64,000 nt of DNA from Coturnix japonica (taxonomy: Eukaryota; Chordata; Aves; Galliformes; Phasianidae). Position numbers and translations under genes: made by a program. How positions within the stretch are numbered: the stretch's first letter is position 1; each line of letters opens with the position of its first letter. The DNA lies in the NCBI RefSeq assembly GCF_001577835.2, contig NC_029521.1:1956398-2020397 (forward strand). The letters run 5' to 3'. Under the pieces are notes generated by a model. It saw only the letters and a program-made list of their open reading frames with translations, made no database searches and was not told where the DNA came from. Shown here in pieces: positions 1 to 9,912 of the stretch.

Positions 1-25
1 ATAATGCTATAATGCTGCCTTGCAG

Positions 26-166
26 GTTAAAGCCAAGATTCACAGCCATATCAGCCGCCAGCTGGAATGCCTGCGCAGCCGTGAGGTGTGGCTGTTTGAG
101 CAGGTAGATCTCATCCAGCAGCTGAAGGAGGAGGCGCTGCAGCAGCAAGCTCAGCAGCTCTACTGG
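26..166 (+). CDS. NCOA4: NCOA4 exon (first one in window), coiled-coil region
   Basis: Acceptor ttgcag at 20-25 and donor gtaagag at 167. It encodes 47 residues from [15 protein letters not shown] to QQQAQQLYW in phase 0, matching human residues 48-94. The predicted helix is rich in Glu, Gln and Leu. Confidence 0.96.
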
Positions 167-3100
167 GTAAGAGGTGGTTGCACTGGGATTTTAAAATGAA
201 CTGCATCTTTGTAGTTATCTTGGTTTTAACTTGAGAAGCCCAAACAATAATGAGTGTTTTGTCTTCCACACAGTTCTTGGGACAGTTCAATTGCCTTATT
301 CATCAGCTGGAACACTCCTACAACAACGAACTAGCGAACCAGATTTCAGTTTGCCTGGAGAGGTAAATATTGATTACAATGCGAGCTAATACAGTCGGTA
401 ATTTATTTTGACTTAGAAATTTAACCCTATTTGTGATTCTAGAAGAACTAATAATTAACCTGAATCACCATTTCTGTGTTTTAATAGTTCATAGTTGAGA
501 GTCTTTAAGCACTTTGAAGTATGATTCCTCTCATCTGCACCTTAGATTGGTAAAAAACAAAGCAAGACCATAGAAAGGAGTAGGTGTGCTCATTTGTGCA
601 CATCACTTCAGATTTTCATTTGAAGTAAGAAGGAAGAAGTTGTGCTTTGCTGGTTTCTTTGCTTTAGGTTGTGAATTTACATCTCCTTGTTTTTGTACAA
701 GCAGTAAAAATGTTTTGTTTTTGTTAATCAGTGCCAAGGCAGCTGTACAGGTGTAGAAGTTAAAAACATAAGGCTGTAACTCTCATCTTGCTCCTTCAGA
801 CTGGAAAGTCTCACTCTTAAACCAGAGGAGTCTTCTGTCCTGAATTTTGAGGCTGACACATCGTACCTTCGCCAGGCCATTACCTCATTTGGTTCAATTA
901 AAACAATGGTAAGCACAGAGGCTTTACTGGGTTGTAGTACTTAAAGTCTTAAATACTTAAATAACTTTTGTGGACAGGTCCCATAGTTCTACTCATTCAA
1001 TATTTAGACAGTAGTTTATTAATTACTGCTCTGATTTTGGCTGAGCTTAGTTCTAGTTACATATTATGTTACTTTGGTTGTGTTCATACTCTTTTCCAGC
1101 AAAAACTAATGTTGATTGTGAGAATCTAAAGGAAATCTTACATTGTGGGAAGGTATCTCTGCTGTAGAATTATTTTGGGGTTCTTATGTAAGCAGCGTAT
1201 CTCGTGTATTATTGGAGATCACTCTCTTAAAGGCAGTGGAATGGAACTAGTCTTTTTGTAGCAAGTCTTTATTGTGTTCTGAATAATGAAAATCATTGGC
1301 TGTTAAGAGTGGATCAGTTGTGACTGCACTTTGCTTCTGAGTCTTAGAAACTGAAAACAATGGAGATTTAACCTGAACTGTACTTCTCTCTTTTTCTAGC
1401 AAACCTCAGAGAGAGAGATAACTTCTCCTTGGTTCCCAGGGCAGAACTGTGCCCTAACAAATTGTGAGCAGGTAAGATTAATATTCATATCTGTAGATGT
1501 TTGGCTGTATCATCAGTAAAGGGAGAACTCCAGCACAGTGCTGGAGGAGCCTGCTTGAGGAGTGGCTTCTGTTTGTGAAGATACTTGAGTGGCCAATAGC
1601 AGCTGCTGTGCTCAGCATTGGTCATCTGGTGTTTTAGCTGCTCCATAAATAGATGTGCAAGAAGATAGTATGGAAGTGAAGCTGGAGTTGGACTGTCTGC
1701 CTGAACACCTTAAATGAATGGTCCTTTATGTTGTCAGGACTGGGAGCTGTGTAATTCATTTTAATCCAGGAATTTATGGGAAACAAGATGCTGGGCCCTA
1801 CACAGAAACAGTGCTAGTAAAGATTTGGAGGGCAGCAAATTAGAGATGGAAGTGTAGTCAAATTTAGGGGGTTCTGACTAGATTATAGAAGAAGCTGTCA
1901 TGTCCCTTTGTTGTCTTTTGCTCTCTGAGCAGTCTCTGCACTTTGTGCAGTGGCTTGAGGTCATACAGATGGCTGTAGAAATACTGGCTCAGAAATTCTG
2001 ACGTGTACTGAATGTTCATTTTGATGTTCACCTTTGATTGCTTCAGCAATTGGACACCTTGATAACCAGCAGTACTTTTTTATCCGCAGAAAACACTGTG
2101 TGGGACAGTGGGCACCTCTCTTGCTGACTGGTTGCTTGGAAGTAGACCTGTGGATGTTTGTCGGGCTCCATATATTCCCAGCACCAACCTCGAGGAATGG
2201 GTTACCCAAACATCTATGTCAGAACCCAGCCAGGTATGTTGTTTATGCACTAACCTTGTAAGGAGAGAATGGTTGCAGGTGGAATGCGGTGGAGCTTAGC
2301 TTCAAAATTACGGAAGATTTATGGCTATGCAAACAGTTGCTGAAACATTACAGAATTACAGAATCACAGAATGACCCGGGTTGGAAGGGACCTCAAGGAT
2401 CATGTAGTTCCAACCCCCCTGCCTGGCAGGGCCACCAAACATACACATTTACTAGATCAGGTTGCCCAGGGCCCCGTCCAACCTGGCCTTGAACACCTCC
2501 AAGGACGGGGCATCCACAGCCTCCCTGGGCAGCCTGTTCCAGGGCCTAACCACTCTCCTAGTGAAGAACTTCCCCCTAACATCCAACCTAAATCTTCCCT
2601 CTTTCAACTTGGATCCATCCTTCAACTTGACATTGAGTTCTTAGTGTCAATAACTGCATTTCAATGTGTCTTTACTAGGATTTAAGCTCTTCCAAAGTCT
2701 GCTATTTTGAGAAAGCCTGGGGAAACTTGAAAGATTTGGAGAACTGGCTCCTGCGCAATCAACAGCATGATGCCCCTGGTCACAAGGAATCCACCTTGAC
2801 TTCCAGCTCATCCTTCTCCATGGAAAAAAAGGTGGAGGAATTGGAATCCCTTGTGCAAGAGGAGGTGGACCTTTCTGACTGGCTGCTTACACCTGGCGTG
2901 GCAAACGGAGGTGGTGCTTCGGATGAGAAGTGGAAGTATGAATTTAAACCTTTTAGGGAAGAATTTGATTGCAATGATTGGCTCCTCAAAGCTGAAACGT
3001 GCACCAGTTGTCGTGGCAACCAGAACAAAAGTGTGGAAATTGAGAACCTGGGAAACCTGAAGTGCCTGAATGAGCATCTTGATGGAAAGAAGTTACCCAC

Positions 3101-4449
3101 TACATCTGCTGTAAATGCCTGGCTTCTTCAGCACCCCCAGGCCCCTTTTAAAATGGAAGACGTGTGCAAAGCGAACGAGCTGTGTAGCAGCTTCTCAGAA
3201 TGTGTGTGTGATCAAAACTGTGGAAAAGAGGCTCTGTGTAAATGGCTTCTGAAGAAAGAAGGGAAGGATAAAAATGGAGTTCCAGTAAGCCAGAAAGCTG
3301 TACCGAACCCAGAGCACGAGAAGCCAAAATCTCTTGTCAGTTCCTGGCTTAACCCTTCACAGCAGCTCGCAGGGGAACCCGTTAGTGCCGAGAAAGTGGA
3401 TCATTCAGCAGAGATAGCAGAACCCTTCAAAGTGTTGCTTGAAAGGCCTCTGACAAGCTGGCTAGCCAAGGCTGAGCACAAGGCAGAAACAGCAGATGAA
3501 AAGGCAAGCAGAGAGAAAGTAAATAGTTCCAGGAGTCCCTTTGTGGACCTCTTGGCTCCATTCCACCACCCCTTGAACGTAAACAGTTGGGTGTTGGCTT
3601 CAAACAACCTAGAAAATGGTAACCCGCCTCCAGTGGAAGATAAATGGCTCCTACACAAGAAAGCACAAGTAAGCATTTTCAGAGCTGTTTCGTACTGCTG
3701 TGTCATAAGTCAGTGGGGATGGGTTTATTGTTTAACAGCTTTATGCCTATCTTTGAATTTGTGACTCTTCTGTACAATACTGGCTGATAATTTTTAGGCT
3801 TTTTAGCTCTCTCAGTGCCATCAGTGATGATTATTCCTTAGTTATTTCAGTAGACTGGGTCAGTGTTTCACGTACAGCAAGAGTTAATTCTTATATACAA
3901 GTTGTCTTCATCTTAGAGATTCATGATACAGGGTTTTTTTTTCTTTATGAGCACTTGACAGACTTTGAAGCTGCATCAGAATGTTTAACTAAGTAATGTT
4001 AATTAACAGAATGATTAACTAAGGTGGTGATTTTTTCCAGGAGTTCGGCCTTCCTACGGTTTGCGACCTGTTTGCCTGCATGAAACTCAATGGAGATAAA
4101 GAGAAATGGCTGTATCACACCGCTCTGCAGGTAGGGAGCACTGATGTATTAGGATACCTGTCCTGCATGTAACTTAGGTACCAAACAGGAAAGGCAGTGC
4201 CTTCCATCTTCAGAGTTGTCCAAGTTAACTTTTACAGTTAAACTGATTAACACTCGATGCACATCGAGCCCTAGAAGGCAAGATGCAACTCTAGCAGTCG
4301 TCTTAGTAGATTTTTTCTCAGTGTCCTACAAATGCTTTTGTCCAAAAGTGCTTCTTTTCTGTTCGTGGCAGATGGAAAAGAATAACCCTCTTTTAAACTT
4401 GTTTAGATGTGAAGAACTGGAGGCTCTGGGATTGTCCCCTTCCTGCTGA
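26..4449 (+). CDS. NCOA4: Nuclear receptor coactivator 4 (ferritinophagy receptor), 5' end outside window
   Basis: NCOA4 (ARA70) binds ferritin heavy chain and carries it to autophagosomes and lysosomes for iron release; it was first described as a nuclear receptor coactivator. Eight coding exons join in one frame: 26-166, 274-362, 800-908, 1400-1471, 2090-2233, 2679-3668, 4041-4130, 4372-4449, giving 570 codons plus TGA. They match human residues from about 48 onward (human length 614), so roughly 47 N-terminal residues are off the left edge. Seen: the N-terminal coiled-coil region ([20 protein letters not shown]), repeated short W-L-L/W-L-x segments through the large exon, a Cys-rich block, and the conserved end [13 protein letters not shown]. 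All splice sites are GT-AG. Family identity is very secure. The human LxxLL motif is altered and the C-terminus is longer (see findings). Confidence 0.97.
274..362 (+). CDS. NCOA4: NCOA4 exon
   Basis: Acceptor tccacacag and donor gtaaat. It encodes [15 protein letters not shown] through QISVCLER, ending in phase 2. The first residues complete the region that carries an LxxLL motif in human. Confidence 0.96.
800..908 (+). CDS. NCOA4: NCOA4 exon
   Basis: Acceptor ctccttcag and donor gtaagc. It encodes [20 protein letters not shown] and on to FGSIKTM, close to human LGSLTLKPEDSTVLLFEADT. Phase 2 in, phase 0 out. Confidence 0.96.
1400..1471 (+). CDS. NCOA4: NCOA4 exon
   Basis: Acceptor tttttctag and donor gtaaga. 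It is a 24-codon exon, phase 0 at both ends, reading [14 protein letters not shown] onward. It is poorly conserved with human and is supported mainly by frame and splice sites. Confidence 0.88.
2090..2233 (+). CDS. NCOA4: NCOA4 exon with the first W-L-L motif
   Basis: Acceptor tatccgcag and donor gtatgt. It encodes 48 codons including [20 protein letters not shown], matching human FSEWLLGSKPASGYQAPYIP. Phase 0 at both ends. Confidence 0.96.
2350..2620 (-). mobile_element. CR1 LINE 3' fragment in an NCOA4 intron
   Basis: It runs from acagaattacagaatcacag to about cctaaatcttccctctttc. It is the reverse complement of a CR1 tail and holds acatacacatttactagatc, the mark shared by the young copies. 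It ends about 60 bp before the acceptor of the large NCOA4 exon. Confidence 0.95.
2679..3668 (+). CDS. NCOA4: NCOA4 large exon, repeated W-L-L segments and ferritin-binding region
   Basis: This 990-nt exon (330 codons) has acceptor tttactag and donor gtaagc, phase 0 at both ends. Seen: [48 protein letters not shown] and [11 protein letters not shown], all at positions equivalent to human. The Cys-rich stretch [20 protein letters not shown] matches human. The segment equivalent to the human FTH1-binding site (I489, W497) reads [12 protein letters not shown], with the Trp codon at 3459-3461. A CR1 copy ends about 60 bp before its acceptor. Confidence 0.97.
4041..4130 (+). CDS. NCOA4: NCOA4 penultimate exon
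   Basis: Acceptor ttttttccag and donor gtaggg. It encodes [20 protein letters not shown] then [10 protein letters not shown], nearly identical to the human C-terminal block. Phase 0 at both ends. Confidence 0.97.
4372..4449 (+). CDS. NCOA4: NCOA4 last coding exon, extended C-terminus
   Basis: Acceptor gttcgtggcag. It encodes [20 protein letters not shown] then LSPSC and TGA at 4447-4449. As recalled, the human protein stops just after the corresponding Met, so this bird tail of about 24 residues is longer. The open frame and splice site support it; no transcript was consulted. Confidence 0.85.
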   Translation: MEKNNPLLNLFRCEELEALGLSPSC

Positions 4450-6125
4450 CGAATGGCACATCATGCTGAGTGACTGCAGCCAGCTGAGTTCTGGTGTTGG
4501 TGTTTGGCGGTCTGCTTTCTCTTGGGAAATTATAACAGAAATATTCATATAACAGAGTTATGGTGCAAAATACGTCTTTTTGTTATGATTGATTTTTGAA
4601 ACGTAAACCCACCCAGCATAAGCAATCTGACACTATAGAGATATTAGTCAATTCATATGTTATGGGATTACCTGCATCTTCTTTAATGGGCTCTCACTTG
4701 AAGTGTATTGAAAGCAGTGCAAATATAAAGCAAATTCTCTGTGGTGCTGTGAATCATCCACCCCTGCCATCCACTTCAGAAACGTCGCATTTCCATTCAG
4801 CTGCCACAGCGTCCACGAGTTGGATTCTCGCTTACTGGGGTTGCCAGGTAGCATAGACTGTGCTTGGAATTGTTTTCAATTGAGCAGTTGCTAATCATAA
4901 AGGTTTCTTTTGCATCTTATATTGGTGTGTCTCCCAGCTGAGTATGCGTAGTCTAAATGTTGAATGCCTCAGTTTGTGGAGCCTGGCACATGACAGGATT
5001 GTCGGTAACATGGTTTTGACATGAAGCTTTTTGAGCCCTTCAGAGGGACAAAGGAAAAACAGAGTCGGGTTGATGGGCTTTTCCAGAGCGTTGGCTTTCA
5101 TGCATCAGTAGAGCCAGAACCTCCTGTGTCCGCAGCATTTAGTAACTACTTGAATTTCATGGCAAGAACTGTGAAATACTTGTGCACATGTTTTAGGTAA
5201 GTCATGATGAACCTTTATTGACTAAGCAGGCATCATTGCCATGTGGCATTTAAAGGTAATGTCTGAGGAATGAGATTCCTTCCCTTCAGATTGGCTTTTA
5301 GTTACTTTTTAACTGGGAAGCACCGGCTTTGCAAACTATTGGTCCCGCTGTCTGATCAATTTTAATGTCTTAGCTGTGAAATCTCTTACTGTTTTGAGTA
5401 TGGAAGTGGGGGCTCCGGTAATTCTGCACCTTAGAGCCATGGACGTGCAGCTCAGGAGGTATTTGACACTTGGAGTTTGTAGGAAGGAAAGCGAAGCTGG
5501 ATGGCAATGTGGATCAGGCCCGTCAGTTGGCGTGAGCTTCTACTCACCTCAAACTTAGCGACTTAAAAAGCTTCTCCTTTTCCCTATGGCTGAAGCCTGG
5601 CTCACAGTTCAACTGATTTCACTTCCTTACAGTGCTGTGGAAGTTAACAAGATCCGACCTCATTGTGTGCGCACACGTTGCTGTCTGATACAACCTGTGT
5701 ATTTGTTCCAGTTTTGGGGCTGAGGGGCATTTTGCACACCTGGAACTAGACCCCAAATGGGCTTGATGTCAGTGGACCACTACCTACAGGCTTTTATACT
5801 TCAATAGCTGGAGCTTGCAACTGAAAGCAGAAAGGTGTTTCTGAAGTTCACTTTGCCTTTGAACGTGTCTTTGTTGCATGGGAAGATGTACTACGACCAG
5901 CTCCAATAGCAGCCTAATTTGATTAGCAGTTGAACTTAATGAAGGTGATTGAAGTGCAGCCCATCTCCTGTAATTCCTTGTAGTCATTGTGTGCTACCTT
6001 ATCAGTTCATTATGAGCCTTTAAACCTTGGGGGTATGTATTCCTTTACTTATTCAACTGACTTATCACTAATTGATATTTATGTAAAACATTAGTCTTTT
6101 CCATTAAAATAATTGCAGCCAAGCT
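4450..6125 (+). other. NCOA4: NCOA4 3' UTR with candidate poly(A) signal
   Basis: No coding frame is recognised in this 1.7-kb stretch after the NCOA4 stop. The best cleavage signal is ATTAAA at 6103-6108, followed by GT-rich sequence (gctgtgtggtttggcttctt). The UTR end is inferred; small open frames here do not resemble proteins. Confidence 0.65.
6103..6108 (+). terminator. Candidate NCOA4 poly(A) signal ATTAAA
   Basis: ATTAAA is followed within 40 bp by a GT-rich element. It is the first good combination seen after the stop codon; cleavage near 6120 is inferred. Confidence 0.5.
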
Positions 6126-6970
6126 GTGTGGTTTGGCTTCTTTGTGGGATGGTTAACAAAACTGATGGACTTGTCTGGGTCACACTTGTGCTCTGGTGCT
6201 GCTGTGGCTGCGCGCTCACCCCAGCAGAGCTTTGTGCTTTGGTTGCTGCTTGGCCCCCACCTGCACTGTGCTCAGATGCCCAGGCCAGGGAACCTCAGAG
6301 CTGCTGCCATCGCTGCAGTGAACAGAAGCTCACAGACACGTAGCTGATATGGCTAAAGCACTGGCCTTTATTCAGGAGCTGTAAGAAACACAGATTTAGA
6401 CAAAATGGTGTCTTTTCAGTCTTATTAAGTCTTGAATACTGAAGGATTTATGGATTTTGGTTTTAATATGATTCAGTCCTTCTGTAATCCGTATCGTGTC
6501 TGGCTGCACAACTGAAAGCTGGTTCTCTAGCTCTTGAGCTCTCCTTGTATTTGAATGTCAGACTGGCAGCCTTTCAGCCCAGTTACCTGGTGTTTCTTAT
6601 GTGGGTGTACGTGCACATAAGCTTCTTTCCTAACTGGGCTAGACCTTCCCTTAGCAGCCACGTGTGGGACTCCTGAGCACGTATCCTGAGCATACAGCTT
6701 GCACAGACAAGGACAAGTCATTATTTCAGATCTTACAAGTACAAAAGGAAGACCAAATAGCAGGCGCAGGCAACAGTTCATAGCTTTGCAAGCGGTCAGA
6801 AAGGCTGGTTTTGACTGAGCTGAGCAGGTTAAGCTGCTGTCTTGTACTGGAAGCAGGGTATGGGCAACCCCAAGCAGGAGAGCATGAGCCTGGTGAAGGG
6901 CCAGTGCACCCCAACCCCTGGGCTGCTCATGGGGCTCCTGAGCTGTGAGGCTGCCCAGCTGCTGGGCTTC
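6126..6970. other. Intergenic, nothing recognised
   Basis: This lies between the inferred NCOA4 3' end and the large CR1. Short open frames occur on both strands but none resembles a known protein. The sequence is unique-looking with mild C/T-rich patches. Confidence 0.5.
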
Positions 6971-8525
6971 ATAGAATCACAGAATTGTAGGGGTTGGAAG
7001 GGACCTCTAGAGATCATCGAGTCCAACCCCCCTGCCAAAGCAGGCTCCCTACACCATGTCACACAGGTAGGCGTCCAGGCGGGTCTTAAATATCTCCAGA
7101 GAAGGAGACTCCACCACCTCCCTGTGCAGCCTGTTCCAGTGCTCCGTCACCCTCACCATAAAGAGGTTCTTCCGCACATTCGTGCGGAACTTCCTATGCT
7201 GTACTTTCATCCCATTACCCCTAGTCCTATCCCCACGCACTAATGAAAACAGACCAGCCTCACCACTATGGCTCCCACACCTCAGGTATTTATAAACCTG
7301 GATCAAGTCCCCTCTCAGCCTTCTTTTCTCAAGGCTAAACAGACCCAGTTCCCTAAGTCTCTCCTCATAGGGGAGATGCTCCAGGCCCTTCACCATCTTA
7401 GTGGCCCTCCGCTGGACTCTTTCCAAGAGATCCCTGTCTTTTTTGTACTGGGGAGCCCAGAACTGGACACAATATTCCAGATGAGGCCTCACCAGGGCAG
7501 AGTAGAGGGGGAGGATCACCTCCTTCGACCTGCTGGACACGCTCTTTTTAATACACCCCAGGATGCCATTGGCTTTTTTGGCTACAAGGGCACACTGCTG
7601 GCTCATAGTCAATCTGTCGTCCACCAGGATGCCCAGGTCCCTCTCAGCAGAGCTCCTCTCCAGCAGGTCTTCCCCCAGCCTTTACTGGTGCATGCAATTA
7701 TTTCTACCCAGGTGCAAGACTCTACACTTGCTTTTGTTAAACCTCATCCGGTTTCTTACTGCCCAGCTCTCCAGCCTGTCCAGGTCTCACTGAATGGCAG
7801 CACAGCCTTCAGGTGTATCAGCCAATCCTCCCAACTTCATGTCATCAGCAAACTTGCTGAGGGTGGTCACTATCCCCTCATCAAGGTCGTCGATGAAGAT
7901 GTTGAACAAGACCGGACCCAGCACAGACCCCTGGGGGACGCCGCTAGTTACAGGCCTCTAGCCAGACACCGCACCGCCAACGACAACCCTCTGCACTCTG
8001 CCAGACAGCCAATTCTCGACCCACTTCACCGTCCACTCATCTATCCCATACTTCCTCAGCTTTGTTATAAGGATGTCATGGGGGACAGTATCCAAAGCCT
8101 TACTGAAATCAAGGTAGACTACATCTACCGCCCTCCCCCTGTCCACCCAGCCAGTGACATCTTCATAAAAGGCCTACAGGTTGGTCGAGCACGACCTCCC
8201 CTTGGTGAACCCATGCTGGGTACTCATGATAACCTCCTTATCACCCAGTTGTCTGGAGATGGCATCCAGCACAAGCTGTTCCATCACCTTCCCTGGGACA
8301 GAGGTGAGGCTGACTGGCCTATAGTCACCCGGGTCTTCCTTCTTGCCCCTTTTGAAGACTGGAGTGACATTGGCTGTCCTCCAGTCTTCAGGCACCTCCC
8401 CAGTTCTCCAAAACCTCTGATAGATGACAGAGAGCGGCTCAGCAACAACCTCCGCCAGCTCTCTCAGCACTCGCGGATGCACCCCATCAGGTCCCATGGA
8501 TTTATGGACCTTAATGTTTCCTAGG
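6971..8525 (-). mobile_element. CR1 LINE, 5'-truncated, with ORF2 reverse transcriptase
   Basis: This is the 3' end of a chicken-repeat-1 non-LTR retrotransposon on the - strand. The 3' end is at the low-coordinate side (agaatcacagaattgtaggg is the reverse complement of the CR1 tail). Reading on the - strand from about 8520: HKSMGPDGVHPRVLREL, DYRPVSLTSVPGKVMEQLVL, the motif-A region VVYLDFSKALDTVPHD, then [10 protein letters not shown], then the catalytic FADDMKLGG near 7840, and the C-terminal block ending [10 protein letters not shown] near 7049. These pieces share one frame interrupted by about four stop codons (near 8162, 7956, 7789 and 7681) with no frameshift, so the copy is fairly young but dead. 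The endonuclease and 5' part are missing, as is usual for CR1. Confidence 0.95.
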
Positions 8526-9890
8526 CTTGTGCCTGCTCTGCCAGCACATCTGTGCAGGGAGAGGGGATGCCACAGCGGGAATAGATGCCTGAGGGGAATG
8601 CAATACCAATGCTAATGACAGGGTACTAAAAATGGCAGTGGTACCTCCCACGTCACTGTGGTGCCTGGCATGCAGCAGCACAGGCCAGTATGCAAGGACA
8701 CAAAGCTTCATTTAAAGCACGCTGATTTTCTAGCTATACCTCTATGCAGAGAGGCAACATCTGATCAAAGCTAATCTAGAATTGCCCCCCGTCTCAGCCC
8801 CGCGTCAAGTCAGAGCCCTGGATCCCTTTTGCTGCTCTAACATACATTTCCCCTCCTGTTTCATAGACAGGATATGACCGTGTATGTTACTGCATGCTGC
8901 TGCTACTAGATGGCTGCTGCTCCCATTTTCCATGTGAGAACAGTGCAGCATTCCAAGCTCAATCCCACGCAGAGCTGGCTGCTGCTGTGGTTGTATTTCA
9001 TAGCTCAACTATGAGTCACTCTACATACAAACAGGTTGGGAACCACAGCCTTAGATACAAAGCTTATTGCAGAGAAACACACTCAGCTCTGCTGTGAGGC
9101 AAGAAGCAGGTCCTGGCAACAGTCCTTTGCCTATCATTGCTGAGCACGCAGGAGTACAACTCCTATTAAAGGTGAACAAGAAACATGGACTGGGAATAAC
9201 CTGCAACACCAATGGGGAGGAACACAGCAGCTCTATTGAGCAGCTCTCAACAGGAGGTTGTTCAGTAAGTCGTATCTTTCTTGGTTGTTTTTTTTCCCTT
9301 GCCTTTGTCCTGTCCTGGACCTGCTTAATTACAAACTTAAGGAATGAGCTGTTAAACAGTAATCTTGACTACTGAATTGATTTCTGACTTACTGTTCCAT
9401 TATCTACAAACAAATGCTTGATAATGATTCCACTTTAGCACTGGTGAAGGCGTAGATTCGTCACATCTCTGTTTCACCACTATAAGAACTACTTGGGGGT
9501 TGGGAAGAGAAACTTATGAATTAAAAACCCAGTAATTGCAAGAGATGTACTTGTATTGCTTGGTTTCTAATGGTTGGCTGAGCGAGCTGTAAGGTCCTGG
9601 AGCACTAAAATGCTTATAACCCAATGACAGCTGTCTTGCAATAGTCATTGGTTACTGCCCTCCATTTATACACATAACTTCTGTGTTTCTTACAAGTCAG
9701 GGAGTGGCATCAGCCCCTGCTGTCACCGTGCATCAGGAGACCATCAGCCATTCACCTCCTCCCCTCAGCCAACAGCCTCATGACTCTATCACAATGGTCC
9801 TTCAAAGCTGAACTGTAAATGCAAGTCACTGGATGCAGGATGTCTTTGTCTCAACAGCAGCAGGAACGGCAAAGCATAGAAAAAGTGTTG
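8526..9890. other. Intergenic, nothing recognised
   Basis: This lies between the CR1 and the inferred TIMM23 3' end. The open frames (for example 9067-9375 on +) have no recognisable motif. No tRNA, repeat or promoter is recognised. Confidence 0.5.
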
Positions 9891-9906
9891 CATAAGTACC
9901 ACCCTT

Positions 9907-9912
9907 TTTATT
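9907..9912 (-). terminator. Candidate distal TIMM23 poly(A) signal AATAAA
   Basis: TTTATT on + reads AATAAA on the TIMM23 strand. It is the more distal of two candidates. Confidence 0.5.

Noticed and set aside
7268-8524. A 418-codon + strand open frame
   Set aside because: It is the antisense of the CR1 reverse transcriptase on the - strand, whose protein motifs (YLDFSKALD, FADD) are clear. The + product has no family resemblance.
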